From Siphonodentalium dalli (lineage: Eukaryota > Mollusca > Scaphopoda > Gadilida > Siphonodentaliidae), in NCBI GenBank assembly GCA_032622095.1, contig CP136068.1:5681314-5745313 (forward strand): a stretch of DNA of 64,000 bases, in the 5' to 3' direction. Position numbers and translations under genes: made by a program. Below the pieces are notes generated by a model, which did not search any database, was not told the DNA's origin, and worked only from the letters and a program-made list of their open reading frames with translations. Shown one piece after another: positions 24,240 through 36,790 of the stretch; the stretch's first letter is position 1; every line of letters starts with the position of its first letter.

Positions 24240-24720
24240 ATTCAAAGTTGACTTGAACAACGTGGTGGATAATCCTGAGTCAAGTTTAGTTGGGATTAGT
24301 TGATACTAACTGGAATAATCCGGACAACACGAACATGGCAATTTATAGGTCTGAAAAGGACTAAAGCTATAATAAAAAATCATCTGACCGGAAGGCTATT
24401 GGAACTCAACCTCAATAATGGAATGTTTATTACTCATACCAAGTTTTGTTCCCATCGGATATTATTCACCGGAGTTAATGTTATCCAGACAACATGAAAA
24501 TGGCAATTTCTAAGTAAAAAAAGAGTCATAAATCAGAGAAAAAGATCATCGGACTACAACCATAATTGAAATTGACCTCAATAATGTAATTGTCATTCCT
24601 CATATGAAGTGTCGTTTCAGTTGGATAATTTGATCTGGCGTTAACAGCCTGACAAGAAATCGGACAGACACACGAACGGACGCGCGATTACAGTAGTTCT
24701 CTAAAATTATCAGGGGAGCA
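24240..24720. repeat. Two to three diverged units of an approximately 185-bp repeat
   Basis: Blocks such as ACATGGCAATTTATAGGTCT / ACATGAAAATGGCAATTTCT, then ATCATC.GAC, then GACCTCAATAATG, recur with about 185-base spacing (about 24330 and 24490). They end near a CAGACACACGAACGGACG segment. This layout resembles other dispersed repeat families in the window. Confidence 0.5.
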
Positions 24721-25819
24721 ATAAATAAACTTGAAAGTGATGTTTTATCAGAAAGAAATATGTTTTGCACACCAAGACATAATTCACATAGTTTGCAGCA
24801 CATTTTATTTTATATTTACAAAACCATTGTTGGCATGCAGTGCTAACCTGTGCTGGTGTGTGAAGTCATGCAGACTTGGTGTAAACTAAGATTGTCTTCG
24901 AACATTAGTAAATGTGAGGTGTATAATCATTAATGCTCATTTCAATGTTGGCGTTTATGGTGAAATATGTACCATAACCATCACCAAATATGATAGTTTG
25001 TGTTAAATTTCAAAGAAGACCTTCAAATTTATCATGCCAATTAGAGTTCTGATAGATAGCTCCCTCTGATGTGATTATAAAGCTAAAAAATACTAGTAAG
25101 TCACCATTGAATTGGCATAAGCGTGGTGTTCCAATGAGCTTGTAAGCAACAAAATAACGGAATTGTCACCATAATGATGTGTAATGATATGACTCCCATT
25201 TTGATCCAATTATTTGCCTACAATTGGCAGATATTGTTTTGGGCTTACAGTAACAAAACATGCAAATTGCAATTTGCACGACAATGCCCCTGCAATTCGC
25301 CGTACACCAAATTGTTATGTGTTTCGCCAATAATATTAACAAGCAGCCAAAAAACTCATGTTTGGTGCTATGTAAGGCATTGTGGACGTTTCTTACGCCA
25401 TGTGCATATCAATATATAAACATACAGACGTTTTAGATCTGAGAAAATCGATGTTTATCAGACCAAGTTGCAGACGATCCGTATAATTTAACCTAATAAT
25501 CGTATTTTCTGAGGAATCGTCATCAAAGATTAAAATGCATTGGCATCCTTGAATATTCACATAAACCCGATTTTAACCCACTTTAAATAAACAACTGTCT
25601 GTTATGAATGACACAACAACTGGGTCACTGTGTCACCAACCAAACACAACAGTGGGTCATGTGAATAAACTCTGTGTAACTATTTACAACAGACTCTCTT
25701 TGATGTTTTCCGACCAATTAGCAGATACCACTGATAGAAACAAATTAAACACACATTTCTGATCATCTGATGTGCATACATGTACTGCATGTAAGGATTA
25801 TTTGATAACTTGCTGTTAA
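24721..25819. other. Unassigned stretch
   Basis: No gene, array or paired ends recognised. Confidence 0.45.
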
Positions 25820-26942
25820 TTACACCACAGTCCCTAGGAATCACTGTTAGTTGAATAAAATATTATTTAATAATATTAAATCAATATATTATAGTTAGTT
25901 ATTATATTAATATATATACCAGTTTGGCAAGTAAAAATTTTGTATACTGCATTTTCATTGGCAGATGATTTTCAAGAAAATACAAAGTACAAATTTTTAT
26001 GCCACACAAACATTCGCGAATTCTGAGTTTATATCATCATATTCCGTATTTTATTTCTTGAAACGATGGTGTGTTCAGATTGTTAGTATCTTTACCCACT
26101 TACGAGAAAATAGCTGTTAGTTACTCGAATATTCCTTCAGGTGCAAACTCGGTGGAACTCTTTACGATTTTGGAAAAACATATCCATTCTATAAATACCA
26201 TTTTACTTATTCGCACCCGGTGATAATCCGAATAAAAGGGATTACGGATGTGAGTAAACAGACGTCGGGTGTGGTAAAACTGGCTCTGCTCTAAACTACT
26301 AAGTGCACATTTTAACTCATTCTCATTACTAGAGAAATGTAGAAATGATCATCTCAAACTAATATATCTATATATTTTCAAGTAGGGCCCTAGGGGTGGT
26401 TGATAACTTGAGATGTGAAAGCAAATTTTATATTCCAAGCTCCCGTTTTGCTCCGCATCCCAAGAGCGGCAATGGGAGATAACTTGTACTGGGATTGGCT
26501 GCAAATTTTAAATAAGTAATTGTAATAAGGAACTGAATAGAGACACTACCGCGTCAGCAAAAAATGATTTTCACCAATTCCATAAATGTGAATTTATGGT
26601 GATATTTGGATGGAAAATCACGATTTATGTACAAATCAGACCAGGTAGAGTTGATATGACCCAACGAGCGCATTAAGAACAATTAACTTAATTGTCACAT
26701 GTCAATTGTGGGGAGATAAATGCAATTTTTTCGAACGAAAAATCCAATTGTTCGTTTTAGTGATAGAACACACGGGGTGGCCTCTAGCCAATGAGATGAT
26801 TGTTTACATAATAACAAAATCTGAAGTTGCCTAACTGCACCTGTTATCTGTATAGTGGAGGTAATGTATCTAGATCTATTTGTTATATTTTAATCAAATT
26901 TAATATTATATGGACAGTGATTCCTAGGACTGTGATTACACT
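25820..26942. mobile_element. Possible old MITE with inverted ends
   Basis: ACAGTCCCTAGGAATCACTG near 25828-25847 is mirrored by CAGTGATTCCTAGGACTGT near 26917-26935. AT-rich sequence (TAATATTAAAT) inside both ends is also mirrored. No target-site duplication was established. Confidence 0.45.
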
Positions 26943-28029
26943 GAAAGTTGGCAGGTAATCAATTCTGCTATTTAAAACTTTCCGCGATTGAAACAAAATA
27001 AGTCGGAAATAGGTGACTTGAAACCACAATACAAGTTAGTGATTTGGTAATATGGACAAGTTGTCACTGAAAAATAATGATCATCTATGAAGAGAAATAA
27101 GAGGGAATGAAAATACAATAGGTTTTATTGAAATGGCAAGTATTTATTCCATAAAACGATCTCTGTCAACACCAACACCTGGAAAATTGCGTCGGCAGTG
27201 ATGAATAGAATGGCATAAAATGTGTAACCTCAGGCCCAATGTACACCAGAGATATTCAGGGGAAGATTGGAACAAAACATGTTTATTCCTGCATATCCAA
27301 GAACAGTCAGTAACATTGTTCTGGTCACATGTAATTTGTAAATAAAGGTATCAGATGCTACTGTTGCATTGTGGGCTATTAGCTGCATGGACTACATGTA
27401 TGTAAGAGGAATAACTCTAAACCCATGGCCATAGCCCAATACATTGAATTTTCACACTGGAGCACATACTAGAGCTAGAAAATATATTTAACACCTAATA
27501 CATGACATAATAGTCCAGCAAGCTGCATAATATATTACCAGTTAGCATGTATAAAAGCATGCCAATTTTATAATACATGTTAAAAGGGTGTACTACACTA
27601 TTGTATCACTTTCAATGGCCAGTTAAAAAAAAAAAACCCTGCCTGCCTACCTGGAAAAATTTCCCCATGTTATCGGAAACAGACATGGTTTTCTTTTTGG
27701 CCCTATGCATCTTTAATCAGTGAAATGTGGTTAGATAATTTGTTACTGATAAGCAGAAACAGCTGTCAGCTATGGTATGGTATGGTTTATTTAGATTCCG
27801 CCGATGATTTTACGGCGCACCCCCATATGGGGTAATACATGTAAAAAGACTATAAATATCAATATAAAACAAAGATAGTTCCTTAAAACATGTAGTCCTG
27901 CACAAATTTTTACAGAGCTGGTACAATAGCGCAGAATGTGAGTCCGAAAGTTCCGAAAGAATTGTTTATGGACAGTATGAAACGTGAACTGTCATCATAC
28001 AAGGCACCGAGTCTTTCAGAGAACAATTC
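26943..28029. other. Unassigned stretch
   Basis: No gene or element ends recognised. There is a short TATGG tandem run at 27774-27786. Confidence 0.4.
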
Positions 28030-28340
28030 ACCCGCGAAACTCTCTACACCTGGGCAAGCTCATCCATGGTAAAGTGAATGTATCGACGCATATTCAGATC
28101 AGTGAACCGCGAAACTCTGTACACCAGGCAATGAGATAAACTCATATTCAGTTCAGTGAACCGCGAAACTCTGTTATACATAAAAGTCCATGCTTTTTTG
28201 AGGCCAATGCATAAACACATATTCAGATCGGAGCACTGCGAAACTCTGTATCCAAAGCAAGGTGTAGCGCATATTCAGATCGGTACACTGCGAAACTCTG
28301 TATACATAAAATCCACCATGATAGAGTTGGTGTAACGCAT
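28030..28340. repeat. Diverged tandem repeat, five units of about 55-75 bp
   Basis: GCGAAACTCTG.ATAC motifs recur at about 28035, 28108, 28164, 28229 and 28290. Each is preceded by CATATTCAGATCAGTGAACC or a variant. Confidence 0.7.
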
Positions 28341-28512
28341 GTACACAACGAAGATACAGGCTCCCATTAAAAGTCCACAGTGGCAGAATGATGAATATAA
28401 CACATTTCACACTCTTCAACTGCACCAGCACAATAAAATTGACATTGACTAAAACTAGTCCGAAATAAAATATTTAAAAATAAACACACAAAAATTATTT
28501 TAAAAATCCAAC

Positions 28513-28817
28513 ATGGCTGCGGCCTTCCCTAACTCCGTGCATTGGCGGCAAATGAAGCCGGCTGAAATGTCACGAATTACTGTCGGCAGAGTTCAAGACA
28601 ACACTAGAATGAAGTTCCATGCTCATGGTAAAACTATTCGGCACATTATGAAATTGTCCATCGTCTAGTAGCTATTTACAAATCGCGCAAAACATTAAAT
28701 AGACGAGCAATCATTCCAGTGACAATCCTTCCTCGTCGCGGCCAATTTTACCTCATGCCAGGAAGACCGATCAATGAATCTATTTTATATGAAAATAAAA
28801 ATAAAAATTATATTTGA
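28513..28817 (+). pseudogene. Possible decayed small gene, unrecognised
   Basis: An ATG in good context (CCAACATGG) at 28513 opens 51 codons (MAAAFPNSVHWRQMK...). Within them a GTAAAA donor-like site lies after 28627. From about 28645 a second frame reads on without a break to 28817 with a basic, protein-like composition (HRLVAIYKSRKTLNRRA). The two pieces look like parts of one protein separated by a frameshift. No family is recognised. It could also be two chance frames. Confidence 0.25.
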
Positions 28818-29590
28818 TTTTTATTTCCTTGTCAGGCCACAGAAAACAGGGTCGGCGGATCCGTAAAGCAGTAAAATAAAAAAGTTTGGCCTTATGTATG
28901 ATTAAATGGACAGATCCATTAGACAAGCTCAAGTTATGTGAGCAAAACAAGATGTATTGTTTAAACCAATATATAAAACTCATACACATAACACAAATGC
29001 AAGGGTATTTCTTAGACAAAATTTATGGATTGTTAATAAAAGGTTATCTTATAATGTCTTCTGAGTCAAACGGTGAGCAGCAACATTAAAGGCACATTCA
29101 ATGAGAACAGTGGGTTTATCATGGTCATTTCTATTCACTTCTTTATAAGAATACCTTTGACTATGCTGACAGGACCTGCAACTGTAGTCAGCAAATTGGG
29201 TGAATTATTATTTGAGAGACATCAATGCCTGATTGATGTATTTCTATCCTTATGGAATCCTAGATTGGCGAGTTTCATATGGAAACAAGTTAAGGGTAAG
29301 GTTCACAGAAGGAGACTACATGTAAATGGTGTATATCCATGTAGGTATATAGACAAATTTACATGCAACGAAAACAAAGAAAATACATTGAAATGTATTA
29401 GTATATATATGTATGCAAATATATACATGAGAAATGATATTCCTGTATATACCTGGTATTGGGAACAGAACTATTGATATGAGTAAGATGTATCGGGTCT
29501 AAGGCTATAAGCCTCAGACCTTCGAACACTCTGGGATGTGTCACATCATCAATCCAGAGAAATAGCTCTGAAATCAATAGTAATTCTATA
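28818..29590. other. Unassigned stretch
   Basis: A 134-residue frame at 29073-29477 has no domain-like features, and no splice pair or repeat was found. Confidence 0.4.
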
Positions 29591-29940
29591 TAGTGTTTGT
29601 CAGGTAAGGTACTAGTTTTCGTAAGAAAATTATAAGATTTGGACACAAGTTCAAATTTTCATAGAAAACTTTACTTAGCTGACAAACACGTTCCCACCCA
29701 CCTCCCATTGATGATGTTTCTTGGGGTTTTTTGCGCCTCAAGGAATCTGAATGGAATATCGTTTAACGCTTCCTCGTTCGTAAATCTCTGCAGTTGCGAC
29801 TAAAAGTCGCATTCGGAAGCGGGCAAGTTGAATTACGTGCCAAGGGGGGGGGGGGGGGGGGGGGGGTAGTTCTATATAGTGTTTGTCAGGTAAGTATAGT
29901 TTTCTATGAAAATTTGGACTAATTGTGTCCCAATTCTTAT
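29590..29940. repeat. Foldback repeat with a third arm and a long G tract
   Basis: TATATAGTGTTTGTCAGGTA at about 29589-29608 is mirrored by AGCTGACAAACAC at about 29677-29690. The same arm recurs directly at about 29874-29893. Between them, a G run lies at about 29845-29868. Confidence 0.6.
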
Positions 29941-30567
29941 ATTTGCGATGAGGTTTCCATGTTTTTATTGCAATCGAAAATGGTCGTAATCCCATACTAT
30001 TCTTGGTGCTAGACAATAACGATCAAGATGACGAAGAGAGTATTTGTGATTCTGGAAACCTATGCACTTAATTCGAGTATAGCATGCTATTTTCGTGATA
30101 TTTATGATTGGTATAAGAACAGAACCTGCCTATATTTTAATATTCCTTTCGTTTATGGCGGTTTTACCAAATGTGAATATTTTAACAGCATTGCTTAACG
30201 CGAATGCTGACCATGCCTTTAAACATGTATTCTGTCTGTGAATCGTATTTCGTGTACCGTTTGTAAATTCCGATCACACATTGAGAGTTGTTAAAAACGC
30301 TCTTTGTTCCCGAAGACTAATTTCTGCGACGATTTTATTTGAATGGTTTTGGAAGACAAAAATATTATAAACATAATATGATATAATGTCGATTTGACAC
30401 ACTCATAAATCTCTCTCTCTCTCGTGAGAGAGAGAGAGAGAGAGAATTTTTTCCTGGCCGCTGAAATTTTTCTGGCCTGTATATATGACACACCTAATTT
30501 ATTGTGAAATTCTACCATGCCATAAGAGTCATATATTCCACGTTGAGTTCTCGATTCATTCCTCGAT
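29941..30567. other. Unassigned stretch with a palindromic (CT)n/(GA)n microsatellite
   Basis: ATCTCTCTCTCTCTCTCGTG then a GA run at 30410-30445 forms a perfect hairpin of dinucleotide repeats. No gene recognised. Confidence 0.5.
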
Positions 30568-31166
30568 GAAACCACTAATACAAAAATCTCCTTCGAGTGT
30601 GGAGAGTGTCTAAGTCTATTGTGCGTTTTATTTACGCCCCAGCAATATTGACGATGTCTCGACACTGTAAGTTAGACTATAGTCGTTTTTATTTACAAAC
30701 ATACCATTCTCCTAGCTAGTATGGCTATGAAATAAATTCAAATTGACTCGTGTATCAATCCCTCAGGTGGTATGTCCCTACATAATAACGTCGAGATATA
30801 GTGTCCACTGGCCCATTGGGGCGCCCGTCCTCTTTTTGTTTATATGGTATTTTACCGGATTTTGAGGGGTTAATAACATCGGCCGTGGATGCATCAACGA
30901 GTCAATATTTGGAATTCACACTCAGGTGTATTGCACTACCACGCATCGCCAAAATATACTGTCCGAAGACATTCGGGATCACCCGGGCTCTCTTAGCCAA
31001 TATCGGCATTTGTGGGGTTAATAACACCGACCGGAGACGAGCGAGCGAGTAAAATCCTCTAGGTTGCCCTCAGGTGGTATGTCGCTACCTTGTAACGTCG
31101 AGATACAGTGTTCACGCGCCCGTGGGGGCGCCTGGACGTCCCAGGCTCTTTTTAGCTCACCTGAGA
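30568..31166. repeat. 599-bp direct repeat, left copy
   Basis: The block GAAACCACTAATAC...CTCACCTGAGA matches 32182-32780 at a constant offset of 1614 with no length change and about eight substitutions. It contains a dispersed GGTGGTATGTCCCTACATAA / GTCGAGATA.AGTG type repeat in two internal versions. The two copies flank a LINE. Confidence 0.95.
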
Positions 31167-32181
31167 GAGAGAGAGAGAGAGAGAGAGTTGTTTATTCCTC
31201 CAAACATGGAGACAATATGATACAATATATACATACACAAATAAACTGTTGACATATATACACAATATAATTTAACATGACTTAATTCCTCAAATACCAA
31301 ATGAGACACCAGGAGGTCGGATGACTTTAGAGTCACCATATCAAAGACCGAAGAATAGTTCACATAATAATAATTATAAATTTATTGCTGAAATAATTAC
31401 TGCAAGACAAGATGTTAAGACATCCATGTATTGCTCAGACCGCGCATAATTCGCAAATGAAGCGGACGCATTGTCCGAATAGCTGCTTCTCGTCGCAGAT
31501 GAGGTGAATTTCTGCGCTGATGCATCCACCGAAGAAATAGGCTAAGAGGGTTTCTTCTGACATTGCTTCCAAGAAGTTGAACGCATGTATTCCAAATCGA
31601 TCAATTATGGAGTACCAGAATGTGTTCCGCGTTATCAAAGCGAATTCAGACGAGCATTTGCTATACATATGAAACAATTGATTCGAATAATTTAGTTTGC
31701 AATGATAACATACAGAAGCATTATCATATGTCGTTCTGTTCAGAGTGCGTGCCATGATAACACAGTTGGCGAAAAAGGCTGGTTCGTCTCGACATGTAAC
31801 CCAGAGTTTCCAAATGGAAATTGGATCAGGCTTGACCTTAAAGAAGAATAGCATATCCCCTTGTGCATAATAACTAGTTTCACGACAATAGTGAGCAGTG
31901 AGGCGTTCCTTTATAGTAATTTTCCACATTGATATAGTCGGAAAAGACCCTGTAGTTGCAAAGTGTAAGAGGTGATCATATAGGTCATATTTTTTAAGAA
32001 CGTTTGTAATCTCCGCAAGAAAACCCGTGGGTGGACGGGCATATAACAACATCGCATGGAGATTGAACAAAAATATTTCTAAGGCTTGTCTATGACCGTA
32101 TGGCAAGTTGATGAGCGACCCCAGAAACAAGAGTTTTCTCCTCTCTAGTTCATACTGAATTGGCAAGACACCAAGCAAGGA
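31167..32181 (-). mobile_element. 5'-truncated LINE insertion, 1015 bp
   Basis: The insert lies exactly between the two 599-bp direct repeats. On the minus strand it starts inside the coding region (5' truncation), ends the coding frame at 31435, runs through about 250 bases of 3' UTR and finishes in a (CT)n tail at 31167-31188. Microsatellite 3' tails and 5' truncation are standard for target-primed LINE insertions. The (CT)n end shares TCTC with the target sequence GTCTCAGGTGAGC, which could have served in priming. Confidence 0.75.
31435..32178 (-). pseudogene. LINE polyprotein C-terminal part, open but truncated
   Basis: The 247-residue frame is intact to its stop but lacks the endonuclease and reverse transcriptase. 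It begins LGVLPIQYELERRKLLFLGSL, the conserved segment that follows the reverse transcriptase in CR1/L2/Jockey-type LINEs. It carries a Cys/His cluster CYHC...HMYSKC about two thirds along, comparable to the cluster in the LINE at 1-815. The absence of stops and shifts indicates a recent insertion. It is not a functional gene. Confidence 0.8.
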
Positions 32182-32780
32182 GAAACCACTAATACAAAAA
32201 TCCCCTTCGAGTGTGGAGAGTGTCTAAGTCTATTGTGCGTTTTATTTACGCCCCAGTAATATTGACGATTTCTCGACACTGTAAGTTAGACTATAGTCGT
32301 TTTTATTTACAAACATATCATTCTCCTAGCTAGTATGGCTATGAAATAAATTCAAATTGACTCGTGTATCAATCCCTCAGGTGGTATGTCCCTACATAAT
32401 AACGTCGAGATATAGTGTCCACTGGCCCATTGGGGCGCCCGTCCTCTTTTTGTTTATATGGTATTTTACCGGATTTTGAGGGGTTAATAACATCGGCCGT
32501 GGATGCATCAACGAGTCAATATTTGGAATTCACACTCAGGTGTATTGCACTACCACGCATCGCCAAAATATACTGTCCGAAGACATTCGGGATCACCTGG
32601 GCTCTCTTAGCCAATATCGGCATTTATGGGGTTAATAACACCGACCGGAGACGAGCGAGCGAGTAAAATCCTCTAGGTTGCCCTCAGGTGGTATGTCGCT
32701 ACCTTGTAACGTCGAGATACAGTGTTCACGGGCCCGTGGGGGCGCCTGGACGTCCCAGGCTCTTTTTAGCTCACCTGAGA
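32182..32780. repeat. 599-bp direct repeat, right copy
   Basis: This is the matching copy of 30568-31166. Substitutions include C for T at the CCCCTTCG block and T for C in CACCTGGGC. Unlike the left copy it continues as the normal AGACGAAGTCTCCGGTGGAG sequence, so it holds the intact right side of the target. Confidence 0.95.
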
Positions 32781-33215
32781 CGAAGTCTCCGGTGGAGCTA
32801 TAACCATCACTTGTTCATCCGTCCATACGTCCGTCAACAATTCTTTAAACATCTTCTTCGGAACCATAAGACCAATGGATTCATATCTGGTGTGGATGTT
32901 CCCTAGGTGACTCACATTCAGATTTGTTCAAATGACGTCACTGGGTCAAATAGTTGCGAAAGCTATTCGTCCATAGTAATTCTTAGAATGACTTCTTCTC
33001 AAGAACCTTTTGGGCCAATTTAGCTTATATTTGGTATGGAGGGTCCTTGTGTGACTGTGGTTCAGATTTGTTCAAATGGGGTCACTAGGTCAAAAGGGAC
33101 AGAGCCAGGGACACAACTCTTAAAACATTTTTTTTTAGATTGAACTCCTTGTTCAGTTTAACAAAAAACAAAACAAAACAAACAAAAAACCCCAAAACAA
33201 ATTGATTTGAAAAAA
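32766..33215. repeat. Dispersed AGCTCACCTGAGACGAAGTC repeat
   Basis: It starts TTTAGCTCACCTGAGACGAA, with a complementary GTGGAGCTATA close by, followed by CCGTCCATACGTCCGTCAAC. It then has two diverged blocks, each with AATGGATTCATATTTGGT-type sequence and CAGATTTGTTCAAATG..GTCAC.GGGTCAAA. The same family is at 45229-45640, with weaker traces near 46450-46760 and 54640-55060. Confidence 0.75.
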
Positions 33216-33224
33216 AATTATTTG

Positions 33225-33795
33225 GACATGGGCTACAAGTCATACCTGAAATCATTATGAAATTTGTCATGGCTGTTCACATTGACATGTAGATGGGAAT
33301 GAATCATTTTGGGGCCATTCGGCAAAAACAATGGCCATCTTTGATTTTATAATTCAATCCATTAGAACGGGCTACAGGACAGAGTGATCATCTGATCATC
33401 ATACAATTTGTTGTGGATGTTAATATTGACAAGTAGATGGGAACGAGTCATAAAACATGGCCACCAGCAGCCATCTTGGATTTTACTCTTTGCATGACTA
33501 AATCCTTTGGCACGGGCTAGAGGTTGTACCTTTGGTTGGATCATTATGAAATTGGTCATGGATGATAATATTGACATGTAGATGATAACGAGTCATTTTG
33601 GGGTCATTCGGCAAAAAAACATGGCTGCCGATGGCCATCTTGGATTTTAAAATGCAATCCGTTACAATGGGCTACAGTCTGTACTGTTTGTCAGATCATC
33701 ATAAAATTTGTCATGGATGTTAATATTGATATTTTGATGTCATTGTGGGGTCATTTGGCCATAAAAATGGCCGCTGTCAGCCATCTTGACAACGA
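33225..33795. repeat. Third array of the CATGGCC/GCCATCTTGGATTT satellite family
   Basis: It contains about four diverged units with GACATGTAGATGGGAA, ATTCGGCAAAAA.CATGGC and GCCATCTTGGATTTTA, as at 14026 and 19230. It ends at about 33790, just after a final GCCATCTTG. Confidence 0.75.
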
Positions 33796-34530
33796 AACGA
33801 CCCCATCAGCCCCAGTGTGTTGAACATTACAACTGCGCTGTAGCAATAGTGAGACCCTTAAACCAGTTACTTTCACAAAATTGGACCACGTTTTACAGTC
33901 ATTCTCACGGTGGTCAAGGGGGGGGCACTTTTTTTTAGAATATGTGTACTTATTGTAGTATAGTAGGTACAGGTTTATGGTATAATATACAATAGTAGTA
34001 ACGGATAATGGGACTGTGCATGCCCCACAACAAGATCGTGCTCACGTATAAATTGAGTATCAAGCACTGTTTGATTTTAGCTGCGAAATCTTGGAGAATC
34101 CTGTATACATCCACTTGCGACTGAATCAACGTCGTGTGTGCGAAAACATCATGGATTGAAAGAAATGAAATTTGGTATGGATGTTCACTGCTATGAGGAC
34201 ATTCAATAGAGAGTTCCATTGTTCTGTTCCGCTTTTCTATTCTAGAGTTATTCATCTTTGTTTATCTGAAATTTTGGCTGTTTGGTCCATCCTATGTCTG
34301 TTCAGGTCATAACTTGTACAGTAATGCTCGGATCTCAATGAAATTTTGTATGGATGTTCAACACTATGGGGGCATTTAATGGCACATTCAACTGTTTTGT
34401 TTTGTTTTTTTGTTCTATAGTTATTCATCTTTGTTTATATAAAAATGTTGATTTTCGGGTCCATTTGTCTGAGTATAGCAGTCATAAGTTATAGATATGC
34501 CAACACTAGGCGGTATGCCACAATGGGGTA
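33796..34530. repeat. Two diverged units of an approximately 176-bp repeat, rest unassigned
   Basis: ATGAAATTTGGTATGGATGT at about 34167 and ATGAAATTTTGTATGGATGT at about 34340 open matching blocks, each followed by AGTTATTCATCTTTGTTTAT. The preceding 370 bases hold nothing recognisable except a short poly-G/T run near 33918-33938. Confidence 0.6.
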
Positions 34531-34538
34531 TGCACCGC

Positions 34539-35703
34539 CCGACTCAGGCGCTGACTTCGCTGTCGCTGACTTCGCCCTATCGTCGCTCTAAGGCGAAATC
34601 GAAGTCGCCTTCAATTTTAAGTAAATTTTTTTTTTTTTTTTCTTAATTTTTTTTTCTAGTTTTTTTCCCAGACATGTCCGTATATAGATGAATTGTGGCG
34701 GCCATCCCAAAAAGAAACGGACGATGCAGAGACAAAGTCCCAAGTGTTTCAAATAAAATATGACCTATTATTTTGTGCTGTTATTCAGTCGCCGTTGTTC
34801 CCTTTGCGGCAATGAATGTTAATCACGAATGTTTTGACACGCTGAAAACACGATGAGATGTTAGCAACTTAGCATCTGTGTTGTTATTGACCATCGTGAG
34901 TGTCACAAATAATGTTTTAATTAACTTAAAAGACCGCTGTCCCGCATTTCAGATATAAAACAAATACGACATTATTAGAGTATGTACCAGGCGCTTCGGA
35001 AGTTCGTTTCGGTAACACGTTGCACTTTTTGAAGAGACCGCGTCACACTTTTTGACGGAAGAGACCGCTTCCGTAAATAAATAAATGTCAAGTTTATTGC
35101 TTTAATCGGATTATACCAGTGATGTTGGCATTAATTAAGGGAGGCCATTAATTAATAAAAGCTTTAGCAATAAAACTAAAAGCTTTTGCAACTCCTTTGT
35201 TAGTTAATCCTTATTGTTTATTTTAGCGGACACCCACATTACAGCCGTGACCAAATTAAACTTTCAAAGTTACAACTTACAATTTACATGCATCATGATT
35301 CAGACTGTACAATCTGACAATAGTCAATACTACAAACGTATCTTCCAGGCTGCAGTCTAGGAAATAATACTTCTTCCATTTAGTTAAAAAATTAACTACT
35401 ACTGTAACTTGATAATTGTCTTGCTTAAATGATAGCTACACAAAACATTTCCAAAAAATTTAAATGTAAAATAACAATTAATTAGGCTAATTTCAGATAA
35501 AGTCAAATTTTTTTAGTTTTATTTCTTATTTTATGTTTTTAAATTTTTTATTGATGTTATAAAATAAAGCGATAGTTGAAAATTGTCAATTTTCCGTAGT
35601 CTCCACTTCTCCCTGAAGTCTCCCTAAATTTCCTGAAGTCTCCCTAAATTTCCTGGAGGGAGACTTCAAGTCTCCCTGTTCTGAACCCCTAGGCTGAGGC
35701 CTG
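34539..35703. mobile_element. Possible hAT-like element, 1165 bp
   Basis: The near-perfect 8-bp repeats TGCACCGC (34531-34538) and TGCACCGG (35704-35711) flank a segment. Its ends share CTCAGGC/GCCTGAG-like and CTTCGCCC / GGGAGACTT-type subterminal motifs, similar in style to the hAT-like element at 48180-52128. The terminal inverted repeat itself is short and imperfect, so this is tentative. Confidence 0.35.
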
Positions 35704-35711
35704 TGCACCGG

Positions 35712-36790
35712 ACGACATTCCATCTCTTGTTTTAATCTTAAAGTGACATATAAGAACTAATAATTTTAGTTTGTCGACTTCTACTCTGAGAATCACATCA
35801 ATCGTTTAATTACCGATAGAAAATTGAAGTCGATCTGTAAATGTCCACATGGGCTTACAGAATTGACTTCTGGGCAAAATATTATAAATAATTTCATAAA
35901 ATATGTAAACAATATTTTTTCAATAAAATTTCACTTTTTGAAATTTTGTTAAACTCCAGAGCTTTAGTTTCATTTACATTTGAATTTGTCAATATCTTTG
36001 ACTTTTGGAGCATGATATGCCAATATATAATGAAGTATATTAACATTTTCCCGAAAACCAAAGTTATTTTTGCCCTGGAGCATTTTCTCAATTTATACAC
36101 ATTTCGAGGTGGTATTAATCAATTCAAAATTGCGGCCATCGCCAATCACTGGAACAATAACGCATGCTTATTGTATACATTTTCTGCTTCCGGTATGATG
36201 TAACATATATTCATGGAAGGACAGATAAACAGATGAACAGAGATCCAGACAGACCAAAAATATTAATTGCCCAGCACAGGCTGGCGCAAGTAATTGTACT
36301 ATCGGTTCGTCTGTATGCATGTATAATATTATAATGCCCCTGACTATTCACAAATGTTATTGTTTTCTCTGAATTGACACCTCTCAATTATAACATGTGA
36401 TCCTTAATTGCCTCCAGCGCCTATTCTGGAGTTACAGTAAGTACAGCAGACTATGAGGATCAGCTAATTATTCTCTTCAATGCAGTCACCTAATTCATGT
36501 TCTATGTCACTAAGCGTAATCACATGAGGGTCCCTCTACACACGCTACACAGAGATAATGTTAAGAGTTCATGTATTTGTCTATTAATGGCTTTAATGCT
36601 CAATACGTTTGGACATGTTGGTGATAAAATATACCAAAAACAATTCCAATTCTATTTTGTCATAGAATCACTTCCGGGAACAATTGAGATAGTGCTGCGC
36701 ACAGTGGTCTCATTTATTATTTTTGCTAACTGAGAGCGACATGAGAAGTCGCATTTTTCAGTTGGTCTCCATACTGTCCATTGTGTGTAC
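35712..36790. other. Unassigned stretch
   Basis: AT-rich, with no recognisable gene. Bases about 36650-36725 (ATAGAATCACTTCCGGGAAC and GTGGTCTCATTTATTATTTT) are an inverted relative of sequence split around the foldback element at 60870-61080. Confidence 0.4.

Noticed and set aside
26148-26235. Possible exon after an ATTCCTTCAG acceptor
   Set aside because: The frame closes within 27 codons without a good donor; probably chance.
29073-29477. 134-residue plus-strand frame
   Set aside because: Composition is unremarkable, there is no conserved motif, and it lies in AT-rich DNA where such lengths occur by chance.
36409-36440. Possible 19-base microexon between CCTCCAG and GTAAGTA
   Set aside because: Too short to judge and no partner exon in compatible phase nearby.
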